DNA of 64,000 bases from Piezodorus guildinii. Taxonomy: Eukaryota; Arthropoda; Insecta; Hemiptera; Pentatomidae. This document shows positions 20,200 through 30,082 of this stretch, one piece after another. The position numbers were made by a program, and so were the translations under genes. The stretch's first letter is position 1. Every line of letters starts with the position of its first letter. The DNA lies in assembly GCA_023052935.1 (NCBI GenBank), contig CM041298.1, positions 18,769,371-18,833,370 on the forward strand, written 5' to 3'. The notes beneath the pieces were generated by a model that was given only the letters and a program-made list of their open reading frames with translations, did no database searches and had not been told where the DNA came from.

Positions 20200-22884
20200 T
20201 TACAAAAGGTCGCGAGGCCACTGCCGTTTCAACCTTCTAGGTGGGTTGTATGGATGAGTGGAGCTGGATAGGGATCGAGCTAAAGGATTAGGATGATGAA
20301 TGAGGTTCTGGTGGAATTTGGAAAATTTGGATGGAATTAGGTCTGAAATAAATGGAACATTAAGGTCGTGGTGCAAGGTATAATTGGAGACATAATAAGG
20401 AGCATTTACTATTGTACGGAGGACTTTGGATTGAAAGGATTGAATGCGTTTGATGTTAGAACGTTTAGCTGTCCCCCACAGTTCAATTCCGTAGGTCCAG
20501 ATGGGCTTCAGTATTGTCTTGTAGATTAATAATTTGTTTTCAACTGTAAGTTCAGATTTTCTGTTGAGTAGTCGGTATAACTGTCCGAATCGTCGGTTGA
20601 GTTCTTGTCTTTTAAGTCTTGTATGTGGGTTCCAAGTCAATCTTTTGTCTAACAGTAAGCCAAGATACCGGACTGTATCTGAGAGAGGAATCGGTAATGA
20701 GTTGAAATAAACTGGCGGACAGGATTTTCGTCTAAGAGTAAAGGTTATGTGTTTACATTTGGCTTCGTTCACCTTTACACGCCAGTTATTACACCAGTGT
20801 TCGATAAGGAAAAGGTGTCTCTGAAGGTTTAAGGATGCTGTTTCAGGATTGGAACTGGATGATAGGATGGCGGTGTCGTCTGCAAAAGTTGCCAGAAAGG
20901 TATCAGGATGTGTAGGAATATCAGCAGTGTAAAGGATGTAGAGGATGGGTCCCAAGACGCTGCCTTGAGGAACACCGGCCTCAACGGGATAAAGGTTAGA
21001 AAATTCTTCACCGCAGCGAACTCGGAAGGAACGGTTCGAGAGATAGGATCGGAGAATGAGGTATAGGGACTGGGGTAAATGGGTTTTCAGCTTGAAGAGT
21101 AATCCAGTGTGCCATACCCGGTCAAAAGCTTGCGCAATGTCCAGAAACGCACCAGAACAATACTCTTTGCATTCAAGAGCTGAGGAAATATGGTCTACAA
21201 CTCGGAGCCCCTGTTGAACTGTGGAATGCTGAGGACGGAATCCAAACTGATGGGAAGGAAGATTTTGAGATTCTAATATGGGTAGTATACGTTTAAGAAG
21301 AAGCCTTTCGAAGATTTTTGAGAGGATGGGGAGTAGACTAATAGGCCTGTAGGATGAAGTGTTGTTGGAAGGTTTACCTGGTTTTAAAAAAAGGATGATG
21401 GTGGAATGTTTCCATAACAGAGGAAAATAGGTGGTGCGGAGGATGCAGTTATAAATATAAGTAAGGAATATAATAGCTTTCTGCGGAAGTTGTCGGAGGA
21501 TCTGGGGAGTAAGGAGATCGTGTCCAGGAGATTTACGGAGAGTCAGTTTTTGGAGAAGATATTTGACCTCAGAGGGATTAATAGCTTTAGGAGGTAGGGA
21601 AAGTGGAATCGGTGACATAAGAAAGTCTTGCACTTTTGCGGTGTGATTGATGTGGGATTCCGGGTGAGGAGTGAATACTTTGGAGAGGTGTGTGGCGAAT
21701 TCCTCGGCTTTATCTTCATCAGACGCAGCCCAGGAGTCATCACCACGTCGGAGAGGATGGGAAACATGATGGTATTTTAGGATCTTTTTCGTGACATTCC
21801 ACAGGGAATTATCACGAGCTGATAGAGAGGAGAGGTAGGAATTAAAGGACTGGGAACGGAAGTTCGCCAACTCCCTCTTCAATTGTCTACAATAGAAGTT
21901 ATAGGAGCGGCGATCTGTTGGGTGTCGGGTGCGCTGCCATAATGATCTTGCTCGGCGTTTGGTGTGGATAAGGTCTATAATAGGTTGTGGAAAATGATTT
22001 TGGTCTGGATTTATATTGGAGTGTTTAGGAGAGGAAGCAGTCCAGACAGCTTGTTGGATGGCGGTGGTAAAGGAATAGACGGAATTATCTAGGTCATCTT
22101 GGGTTTTGAGGGTTACTCTGAGGTCAATATTATCGGTCAGGATTTGGCGGAAAAGGTTCCAGTTGACAGGGCCTCGGATGAATGATGGTGGAATGGGTTT
22201 TGGAATTGGAGTGAGAGATACTTTTAGGATCAGTGGACTATGGTCTGAGGATAGTTCATCAAGGCGAGTTAAAGACAAGTTGAGAGAGCCTAATCCGCTG
22301 TGGATAAAGAAGTCGAGGATGTCAGGATTGCGGTTAGGATCGGTTGGCCAGTAGGTAGGGGAGTCAGGAGGCAGGATATTAAAATTTCGGGAGTTGAGTG
22401 CAGACAGCAAATTTCGTCCCCGAGAATTCGTGGTTCTGGAACCCCACTGCTGATGCTTGGCGTTTAAGTCTGCACCCAGAATGAAACGATTTCCTAAGGA
22501 ATCCAGGAAGGATACAAATTCAGAATTGGAAATGGAATGTTTAGGAGGGCAATATGCAGATGTGAGGGTTACCGGAAAGGAAAAAGTCTTGATTACTATG
22601 GATGTGGCTTGTAGGAAATCATAGGTGGGAAGTGGGAGTAAATGATGAGAGAGGGATTGGTGGACAATGATAGCAGAACCGGCATGGGCTTTACCGTCTG
22701 GGTGGTCAGTACGGTATGTCATGTATTGCGGTATTTTGAAGTACTGTTTAGTCGTTAGTCTTGTTTCAGTTATAAGTGCAACATCGATTGTTTTGTCTTG
22801 CAACAACGCTGTCAGTTCGTCAGTATGATTTCTAACACCATTCGCATTCCAAAGGAGAATGGATAAGGAGTTAGGTGAAGTCAT
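20200..22884 (-). CDS. Jockey-type ORF2: endonuclease and reverse transcriptase
   Basis: An 894-residue polyprotein that nicks target DNA and reverse-transcribes the element's RNA there (target-primed reverse transcription). Residues 1-230 are an APE-like endonuclease: LLWNANGVRNH, ALITETRL, GADLNAKHQQWG and SDHSPLIL carry the expected Asn, Glu, Asp and His. Residues of about 480-750 are the RT: SSYRPISLLPILSKIFE, HQFGFRPQHSTVQQG, GAFLDIAQAFDRVWH (motif A, about 580), GVPQGSVLGPILYI (motif B) and FADD (motif C, about 662). The C-terminus has LIYKTILKPIWTYGIELWG and ends PPRRLKRQWPRDLL. There is no RNase H, as in the Jockey clade. The start ATG directly follows the ORF1 stop (TAAATG), which suggests termination-reinitiation. 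No internal stop or frameshift. Confidence 0.92.
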   Translation of the reverse strand: MTSPNSLSILLWNANGVRNHTDELTALLQDKTIDVALITETRLTTKQYFKIPQYMTYRTDHPDGKAHAGSAIIVHQSLSHHLLPLPTYDFLQATSIVIKTFSFPVTLTSAYCPPKHSISNSEFVSFLDSLGNRFILGADLNAKHQQWGSRTTNSRGRNLLSALNSRNFNILPPDSPTYWPTDPNRNPDILDFFIHSGLGSLNLSLTRLDELSSDHSPLILKVSLTPIPKPIPPSFIRGPVNWNLFRQILTDNIDLRVTLKTQDDLDNSVYSFTTAIQQAVWTASSPKHSNINPDQNHFPQPIIDLIHTKRRARSLWQRTRHPTDRRSYNFYCRQLKRELANFRSQSFNSYLSSLSARDNSLWNVTKKILKYHHVSHPLRRGDDSWAASDEDKAEEFATHLSKVFTPHPESHINHTAKVQDFLMSPIPLSLPPKAINPSEVKYLLQKLTLRKSPGHDLLTPQILRQLPQKAIIFLTYIYNCILRTTYFPLLWKHSTIILFLKPGKPSNNTSSYRPISLLPILSKIFERLLLKRILPILESQNLPSHQFGFRPQHSTVQQGLRVVDHISSALECKEYCSGAFLDIAQAFDRVWHTGLLFKLKTHLPQSLYLILRSYLSNRSFRVRCGEEFSNLYPVEAGVPQGSVLGPILYILYTADIPTHPDTFLATFADDTAILSSSSNPETASLNLQRHLFLIEHWCNNWRVKVNEAKCKHITFTLRRKSCPPVYFNSLPIPLSDTVRYLGLLLDKRLTWNPHTRLKRQELNRRFGQLYRLLNRKSELTVENKLLIYKTILKPIWTYGIELWGTAKRSNIKRIQSFQSKVLRTIVNAPYYVSNYTLHHDLNVPFISDLIPSKFSKFHQNLIHHPNPLARSLSSSTHPYNPPRRLKRQWPRDLL

Positions 22885-24201
22885 TTAAGGATTTTTCAAG
22901 GCAGGGATTAGATTCGATACTAGATTTGTAAGGAGTGATATAAGCGGCATAACAAGAGATTTGATTTCGGAGATGAACGATGTCATTAGACTGGTAAGAT
23001 CTGTGACGTTTGATGGTGGAGGGATATGAGAAATTTGATGTTGAGGAGTTTTTTGAAGATTAGGTAAACTTTGAGGGATAGATTCTTGTACAATAGATTG
23101 AGAATGTTGAGGAAAATGTTGTTCCGGCAGTGCCTCGACTTCATGATTCTGGTTACCACCTCCAAGCAAGTGGGCAAATGACACGTTAGAATTTACAAGT
23201 TTTGATGGTTCTCTTCTGCTTCTGGTTGGTACAGCTGTTTCATTCGGATCCTGAGGTTTTTGGTATCTGGTTCTGAGTTTCTTGTAGATTTCACATCCCT
23301 TGTAGTTAGCCGGGTGGTCCTTGAGGCACAGAGCACATACAGCGGGTGCTGATCTTGATCTTGTACATTCTTCTGTTTTATGCTGTTCACCGCATTTCAC
23401 ACAGCGTGGTATGTGATGGCAATAACTTTTGGTATGACCATATGCCTGACAGTTATGGCACTGGACTATTTCTTTCTTTGTGTAAGGTTTTTCAACTTTT
23501 ACACGGGTATAGTACAGTCTGCTGAGGTCATAGATTTTTTCGACTCCTGCTGATGGTTCCAAGTCCACGAAGAATAGAGGAAGTGGACTTTTATCTTTTA
23601 GAACGTTGGTGACTTGCCTCACTTGGAATCCTAATTCTGTCAGTTCTTCTTTGATTGCTTCAACGGGTGTTGAGGAATGTAGGTTTCTGATTACGACCCT
23701 TAATGCTCTCTCTTGGCGCAGCTGATAAGTATGAAAGTCAGCTTTGGTCTCAGTCAGATATTTTACAATCTTTCTGTAGGTTTCAGCAGTAGTCGGAGAT
23801 ATTTTAGTATCATTGGTTCTACTTATACAATAATAACTATTAGGATCTGTTACTTTGTTTAAATGCGCACACATCAGTTTAAAATTTTTAATATTTTTAA
23901 CAAATATTGGTGGAGGTAGTGGTTCTCTGGGTATAGGAGAAGATTCCATGGTTTCTTTTTCATTTTGGAGGATCTGAAATGGATTCGGTGTAAAAAACGG
24001 AGATTCATCAGTTATTCCTTGTGATGATGTGCTGGGCTGTGGTTCAGAACCTAATGAGGTAGCTGACGCGGTCGCTGGTGGAATCATTTTTTTATTTTGT
24101 TCACGGCGGGGTCTCTGTTTTGTGGGAGACGAGTTAGAACCTGCAGATCTAGATCTTTTACTTGCAGACTTTGAGGACATGACTTGATGAAAATATCTCA
24201 T
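22885..24201 (-). CDS. Jockey-type ORF1: gag-like RNA-binding protein
   Basis: A 438-residue nucleic-acid-binding protein thought to package the element's RNA. The N-terminus is basic and low complexity (KSASKRSRSAG, KQRPRREQNKK). About 100-235 fits the PRE_C2HC-type domain (ALRVVIRNLHSSTP, LPLFFVDLEP). About 245-300 holds three Cys/His clusters: CHNCQAYGHTKSYCHH, CVKCGEQHKTEEC and CALCLKDHPANYKGC. A leucine/isoleucine-rich tail (FISEIKSLVMPLISLLTN) precedes the stop. Start at 24201 (MRYFHQV); a second ATG seven codons on (MSSKS) is an alternative. The stop abuts the ORF2 start. Confidence 0.9.
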   Translation of the reverse strand: MRYFHQVMSSKSASKRSRSAGSNSSPTKQRPRREQNKKMIPPATASATSLGSEPQPSTSSQGITDESPFFTPNPFQILQNEKETMESSPIPREPLPPPIFVKNIKNFKLMCAHLNKVTDPNSYYCISRTNDTKISPTTAETYRKIVKYLTETKADFHTYQLRQERALRVVIRNLHSSTPVEAIKEELTELGFQVRQVTNVLKDKSPLPLFFVDLEPSAGVEKIYDLSRLYYTRVKVEKPYTKKEIVQCHNCQAYGHTKSYCHHIPRCVKCGEQHKTEECTRSRSAPAVCALCLKDHPANYKGCEIYKKLRTRYQKPQDPNETAVPTRSRREPSKLVNSNVSFAHLLGGGNQNHEVEALPEQHFPQHSQSIVQESIPQSLPNLQKTPQHQISHIPPPSNVTDLTSLMTSFISEIKSLVMPLISLLTNLVSNLIPALKNP

Positions 24202-24523
24202 TGATTAATAAAATAATAATAATAAATAAATAATGAGATAAGAATTAAAGATAAAAGAAAGATAATTAAAAGAAAAGCAAGCCCGAGCTTGCCGAGCTAG
24301 CGGCAATCAGCTGATCAGTGACCCTTCTTTCACTTTTTCGTGATTGTACAAAGTAAATTATAACTTTGCTTACCGAAACTTCTCCAATATTCACTGCCGT
24401 AATATTCCTGAGGTCTAGTGATGTTCTCCAGACTGAATTCTAGCGAATTCCTACTGAAAAAAGCAAAAATCTGAGAGACGATGTAACGTATGACTGTTAT
24501 CATCGAGCGCATCAGCTGATCTC
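24202..24523 (-). promoter_or_regulatory. 5' UTR / probable internal promoter of Jockey copy B
   Basis: The noncoding leader of copy B. Jockey-clade elements carry an internal pol II promoter at their 5' end, and this stretch would hold it. The block CATCGTCTCT lies about 40 bp from the proposed start. A similar CATACG plus ATCGTCTCT arrangement occurs at the same distance in the 5' UTR of copy A, although the two UTRs are otherwise unlike. Function is inferred from family knowledge. Confidence 0.5.
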
Positions 24524-24532
24524 AGGGACTAT

Positions 24533-25002
24533 AACTGGCTAATGAACACATACAAAAAATAACGAAAAAACTAATAAAATTAATGAATAAAATAAATATA
24601 TACAATTATAATAAATGTTAAAAAGAGAAAGAAAATAAAAATTGAAGAAATCACGATGATTTCTAAATGTAATATAGAATTAACAAACCAATAAAAAAAA
24701 AACATTAGAATAATTAAAAATAGAAATGAAAATAAACTTTATTACTATTTATGTCATATTTCTCGCATCACTTTAATTGCTATACTGAAATTAGTTGGCA
24801 TTTGGTTGGAAAGCAAGAAGGTGAAATTATAGGCTTTGATTATAATTTAAATTATATAATACACAGTTTTATATTTTCTAATTGTTTTTGTTTATTCGAA
24901 CCCTTATCCATTGGTGAATAACTTGTTTCACCATTATAAAAATATTTGTCACCCTTATGGTGAAAATTATGCATAAACAACGAATAATTGTTTTTAAAGT
25001 TA
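24533..25002. other. Unassigned AT-rich sequence
   Basis: AT-rich, no gene or repeat recognised. Confidence 0.35.
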
Positions 25003-25925
25003 TTTAATCCTGGTCAACTATTATCCACGATACGCTGATAACGTGGCATTCCCTAAGACCGGAGATTCAGCTATCATTCTGGATCCCACCGTCAGATACG
25101 AAACCAATGACATTGAACAGGAAAATAAAGTGGAAAGGGAAAAGTGAGAAATCTACGAAAAATGTATCCCTTTCCTCAAGGAGAAGTTCCGCGAAAGCTT
25201 CAATGAGAGACGCTTCAACGGGAAAGGCCTATGGTTCGGAGCCCGCGGAGCTGTACCTAGTTCAACAAGGAGCTTCATGGAGGATATAGGTGTTGATGTC
25301 AAGGACGTAGCAAGGATAGCAGAGAATATAGTGCTTGACTCTCTGGGAATTATACACCATCACATTTACTCATAGCGGTTGAATGGGGGTTGTTGGAGGG
25401 ACATGGGTGTGCAAGTTTTTATTTATATTTTATATTTTAATGTTTTATTTTGTTAGTATTATTATAATTACTTTGTTATTTTAATTATATATGCTAGAGA
25501 TTCGATATTAAAGCGAAGTGTAATATGGCTGATGATAATTGATGAATCTTATTAATATATTTGATTTTTTTTTTTTTTATATATATACATATACATATAT
25601 ATACATAATTAGATTGTAATGAGAAATAAGCGAGAAAAGGGAAGCCAAAAAGAGAAAAAAAAAAGAATAAAAGGAGTTAAATAATTTTTAAAAAAATGTT
25701 AAAAGAAAACAAAATGTAAAAAAAAAAGAAAAGAAAAAGTTAAAGGAAAAAAAAAGTTGTTTTTTTATGAATTTTTTTTGTTCATTGTATGTTAAGATTT
25801 ATATTATATTATTACTAAAAATTGTCCAATATGGAAAAAAAAGTAGGCTGTGTGAATAGCAACCCAATCAAGTTGGGCAGCATCGCTTGTTTGTTTAATA
25901 AAGTGTATCTCTCTCTTGTTATATT
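25003..25925 (+). mobile_element. Non-LTR element 3' part with conserved C-terminal domain
   Basis: 5'-truncated plus-strand copy. The coding tail, with a frame change near 25140-25190, reads AIILDPTVRYETND, IYEKCIPFLKEKF, GLWFGARGAVPSSTRSF, DVARIAENIVLDSL and GIIHHHIYS-stop (about 25375). That is the usual order of the C-terminal region found behind RT in many arthropod retrotransposon polyproteins. About 540 bp of 3' UTR follows and ends ATCAAGTTGGGCAGCATCGC, AATAAAGTGTA and a TCTC run at about 25915. I cannot fix the clade (R2/R4-like is possible). Confidence 0.6.
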
Positions 25926-26106
25926 AAATTGCATAAACAAATTTTACTGTGAATAAAATTTTTTTTTTTTTTTTTCTCTTTAAATCTATATTCACGCCTG
26001 TCAGAATAAAAATGAACAGGAAGTAATTTCAGTCAAAGACTGCTTTTAATCACTCTAAATTTTCTGTTCGAATTACAGAATATTCTAGTAAAATTTGTTG
26101 TTTTTT

Positions 26107-26372
26107 TATTTAACGTCCCTTTATGCTACTATGGCTAATCGGACGATGCTACAGTGCGAGTCCTAAATTTCGCCTATCCAGGTTTAATTAGGATAGGGAT
26201 CTTTAACGAGTGCCTGACATCCACAGGCTCGGGACCACCGTTTAACGTTCCCTTCGAAGGACGGCATAACTAAGAATTATTTACTCCCATTAAAAAATCC
26301 TAGGGCAACCTGCAGGTTTGAACCCGGATCCTTTGGCATAGGAGGCTGTTATGCTAACCAACCTACTACATG
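26107..26372 (-). repeat. tRNA-derived SINE, near complete (SINE3)
   Basis: Minus strand. The tRNA-like head has an A-box region GGTTAGCATAACAGCC (26343-26358) and a perfect B-box GGGTTCAAACC (26315-26325), so pol III transcription is plausible. The body has CCGTCCTTCGAAGGGAACGT, GGTGGTCCCGAGCCTG, CCTGGATAGGCGAAATTTAG and CATCGTCCGATTAGCCATAG. It ends GGGACGTTAAATAA. The (C)GTCC-x-GG-GACGTTAAA core recurs in SINEs of unrelated invertebrates (conserved-core SINE superfamilies), and I name none with certainty. Related copies are at 3776 and 15215. Confidence 0.7.
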
Positions 26373-26399
26373 TAACCCCTCGAGTAAATTTTTTTTTTT

Positions 26400-27030
26400 T
26401 TACTAATGATGATTCTTTTATTTCACCGGTTTAGTGTCGATTCGTTGCAAGTATGATATCCAATGCGACACAAACATCCCAAGCATTCTAGAAATGCACT
26501 CATGAATACAGAGCCATTTGAGAAACAATTACAAGAATGGAATATTAGGACGTTGTGCCCAGTATACGTTCGAATGGGAATTGTTCTCTATAATAGCTCT
26601 GGCTGGTCTCCAATTCGCGCTCAGTATGGGCAAACAACACGTAATTTTCTTAATTATGTCATGCATTATGTAGGTAGAAATTATGTAAGACGTTATTTCA
26701 AGCAATTAATCATGTAATGTTAATACGTTTCTTTGATATATTGAGGTTTAGTCGATCTTATTCCAATCTAGTTAAGAATCAACACAATATCTTAGGCACC
26801 ATATGCATCTATCAAAATGTTCACGATTTAATTGGTGCTGCTGGGCATTTTCTTTCCACAGGCCTACCATATCTCATCTCACTATCTATACAGCACATTT
26901 TTTGTACATTTGCTTATTTTCTGATAGCTTCTGACAGATGTGAGTGAAGAAATATAAAGAAAAACTAATAGTAGGTTAAAATTAGATAATTATAGATATT
27001 ATAAATACACCAAACATTATTTGGAATTAT
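26400..27030. other. Unassigned sequence with two unrecognised open stretches
   Basis: Plus-strand frames at 26463-26717 and 26717-26947 (84 and 76 codons) show no domain I know. I do not call them genes. Confidence 0.3.
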
Positions 27031-27032
27031 GC

Positions 27033-27220
27033 ATTAAAGTTCCGCACACAAGACTGAAACGACAAGAAACTGCACGTCGCTTTCGCTTACTTCAACACTT
27101 ACTGTGCAGACGCTCGAACCTTCCACTTAACTTCAAAAGGTTCATCTATATCAGCACCATAAGGTCTATCAAGACGTACGGAGTTGAGCTTTTGGTCTCT
27201 ACTAAACTATCAAATAAAAA
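27033..27220 (+). pseudogene. Jockey-clade RT C-terminal fragment (family G, G5)
   Basis: Translation: HTRLKRQETARRFRLLQHLL, CRRSNLPLNFKRFIYIST, YGVELLVSTKLSNK. This matches the thumb region of family G (compare RLKRQETA and SIYYKRLICIT at 36443-36871). Both ends are lost. It is followed by two near-identical stretches of about 100 bp (27227-27340 and 27345-27460: ACTTGAGG-A-GCGC..ATTAAAATTAATAGTATAAT), a tandem duplication. Confidence 0.55.
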
Positions 27221-27484
27221 AACAACTCATATGTACCTCTACTTGAGGAAGCGCTATTAAAATTAATAGTATAATCAGTATACGAACCCACGGTAGCGCA
27301 TCTACTGAGCCTAGTATCGAATAAATACGAAAAAGTTAAAATAAACTTCTACTTGAGGGAGCGCAATTAAAATTAATAGTATAATGAGTATACGAACAGT
27401 TGGTAATGTTGCTGATGGGCCTAATATCGAATAAATACGAAAAAGTTAAAATAATTTAATATTCTAGCCCACCATTGTAAAACT

Positions 27485-28316
27485 TCTTTTTTTTTTTTTT
27501 AATATATTTTATTGTTTTTTACAACTTTATATACAAATACAATAAGTAAAATGGCTGAATTACAAAAATAGACATGTAAAGAATCTACCCAGTGGTAGTA
27601 CTTCAAAGTTTATTTCATGAGGAGGTCTCGAGGCCACCGTCTTTTCAGGCGCCTCGGAGGATTACCGGGAATAGATGTAGATGAGAGGTTACGGACAAGC
27701 GGGTTTGAGTGGGCAGGTAGTTTGGAATTAAAGGAGGTGTATCTATCGCGGGCCAAGTCTGCAACCAGTGGGATATTTAGGTCTCTATGGATGAGTTTAT
27801 TAGTTACAAAGTAAGGAGCATTGAGGATTTTTCGTAGGATTTTGGATTGCAAGGATTGGATGCGGGAGGAGTTTGATAGTTTAGTGGACCCCCATAGCTC
27901 AATGCCATAGGGTCCAAGTAGGTCGGATAATCGTGATGTAAATGAGTCTTTTGTAGTAAATAGAGAGTTTTGAACGTTTGTCTAGTAAGTGTTGTAGTAA
28001 GCGGTATCTGCAAGCAGTTTCTTGTTGTTTCAGTCTAGTGTGAGGATTCCAAGTAAGGCGCTTGTCTAGATGGAGTCCAAGGTAGCGGATCTGTTCAACG
28101 GGGATTAATGGAATGTTGCCAAATGATACAGTAGGTATTCATAGGCTTGCGGCGAAGGGTAAAGGTAATTTGATGGGATTTATTGGGATTGATTTAAATT
28201 CCCCAGTTATGACACCATTCTTCAATGGATCGGATGTGAGACTGAAGGAATTGTGATGCAACCGTTGGGTCACTACTTACGGATAACACACATGTGTCAT
28301 CAGCGTAAGTAGTGAG
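27485..28316 (-). mobile_element. 5'-truncated Jockey-clade element with 14-bp TSD (G1)
   Basis: An 832-bp minus-strand insertion bounded by perfect repeats ACCATTGTAAAACT (27471-27484 and 28317-28330). The T run at 27489-27503 is its poly-A. It encodes the RT C-terminus in pieces: SKILRKILNAPYFVTNKLIH, DLNIPLVADLARDRYTSF, SNPLVRNLSSTSIPGNPP, RRLKRRWPRDLLMK-stop. Upstream frames are shifted (for example near 27850 and 28140). Moderately young. Confidence 0.8.
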
Positions 28317-28330
28317 ACCATTGTAAAACT

Positions 28331-28683
28331 AAAATTAATTTAATTCGTACTACCACCCCTTGTATCGAAAATGTCTGAAAATTTAAGTATCGGTTATACT
28401 TATTATTATTGTAATTGTATGTAAAAGGGTCTCGAGGAACAGTTAGCAAGCCAAAAGGGTTAAAACATAACGCATAATTAAAATAAACATAAACACATAA
28501 AATTATGTTAACTTGATTTTTATTGAAATGGAAAAAGGTCGAATTCGAAATGGAAAAGATTGAATTTGGCTTGGAAATGCTTTAATATGGAAACATATAT
28601 TAAATGATTTTATGTTTATTAAGTTTCTTTCCATATTTTATTACTGTCATCATATTATTGTACCCACTTAGTATTAATTTTCT
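28331..28683. other. Unassigned AT-rich sequence
   Basis: Nothing recognisable. Confidence 0.3.
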
Positions 28684-29938
28684 AATTGAGACGTTGATTT
28701 CCAAAAGGTACTAAAGGACATTTTTTTCGAAGTTGATATTTTCATATATTTGTATTCTAATGGTTTATTTATATCTAAATCCGTTATCAAATTTTAGTTA
28801 AAAAACATAAAAATCCTTTAAAAAAAAAAAAATTGCATTTCATTCCAAAAGATACTAAATACACATTTTATTTCATTCCAAAAGGTACTATATCCATATT
28901 TCGTTCCAAAAGGTACTATATCCTATGTAAACAGATATAACCTTTCCTTTCATTTCCTTCCAAAAGGTACTATATTTCCAACTATACGGCAGAAGCACCT
29001 TATCCCGTAATATATCACCATTAATTTATTGTTTTCATCATTTTATGTATTTTTGTTGGTTCATTTAGCACGTATTGAATCACCGCTATTATTTTGACCA
29101 CTGATTTTAACCTAATAATTAGTTTTTAGGCTATTTGAAACAACTTAGTTGCGTCGCTTTGGTTCTTTTAGGTTGTCAATTAAATTAAATTTTTTCAGAG
29201 TGATTCTTCTTGCAGCAACATAAATTTGGTTTATAATTTTTCAGAAACTTACATTTGAATGTAATAATGGTATTATGTAGCAAATAGATTGAATTAGCAT
29301 TCCACGAACTTGCTAAATTGCGTGCCTGATCTAACTTAGTAGTAGATTTTTTTATGTAAAATAAAAGCTCAAAAGTTATTATTTATCATAATATAGTTAA
29401 ATTTGCTAAATTCAAACAAATAGTAAATACATGTTCAAAACTTACTGCATAATTACATAATTTCTTATTATAGTGCCATAAATAGATAAATTGTCCTTTG
29501 AATATTTACTTTCTTTATGAAGAATAGATAATCAATATAATTAACCAACAAAGAAAGATATTTCTCAGAGGGAGAATAAGGAAATATACATAACTTGGTA
29601 ATTAAAGATATAAATACGTTAGTTATCGGTAATGTTGTATCAGGAAGGTTATAGTGACTGTTACCAACTTATCTCGCGTTATATTCTACCAAAAAGAACT
29701 ATATCCCTTTTAATTCTTTCCAAAAAGTACTATATCCATGTTATATTGTTTAAAATTATCGTAAAAGTGCAATAATTTGGAAAAATGAGTTGGCAACACA
29801 CTTAAAAATCTACTTTTGATTTTAATAAAAAAATATTCACGTAAATTGATCCAATAATAAATAAATGACTGATTTTTACGTTTCCTGTAAAGTTTTCTAA
29901 AGTGGATATAGTACCTTTTGGAAATCAACGTCTCAATT
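28684..29938. mobile_element. TIR DNA element with repeated internal motif (J2)
   Basis: A 1255-bp segment with inverted ends AATTGAGACGTTGATTTCCA (left) and the exact complement at the right end (about 29919-29938), each extending into AAAGGTACTA. The motif TTCCAAAAGGTACTATATCC or close variants recurs near 28848, 28878, 28907, 28958, 29690 and 29719, besides the two ends. Repeated subterminal motifs are typical transposase-binding sites. No transposase ORF is visible, so it is non-autonomous. J1 (19224-19607) is a shorter relative. Confidence 0.7.
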
Positions 29939-30027
29939 GTATTCGTAGTTATCTTGTTTCTCTTAGCCGGTCTACAATTTAGGCCGAAACGCCGCCACGC
30001 CGGCACGCAATTACAAATAGTGTTGCT

Positions 30028-30029
30028 AT

Positions 30030-30082
<53 letters not shown>

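Larger units (their letters stand above)
19936..24523 (-). mobile_element. Full-length Jockey-clade retrotransposon (copy B)
   Basis: A 4.59-kb element on the minus strand. The poly-A tail is the T run from 19936. The 5' end is placed at 24523 because a 9-bp repeat AGGGACTAT flanks it (19927-19935 and 24524-24532). The order is a 5' UTR of about 320 bp, ORF1 (438 aa), ORF2 (894 aa), and a 3' UTR of about 260 bp. Both ORFs are open from start to stop with all motifs present, so this is the best candidate for an active master copy in the window. The 9-bp TSD is short, so the exact 5' border is an inference. Confidence 0.88.

Noticed and set aside
26463..26947. Two adjacent open frames as a small gene
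   Set aside because: Neither has a recognisable motif and both are within chance length for this base composition.
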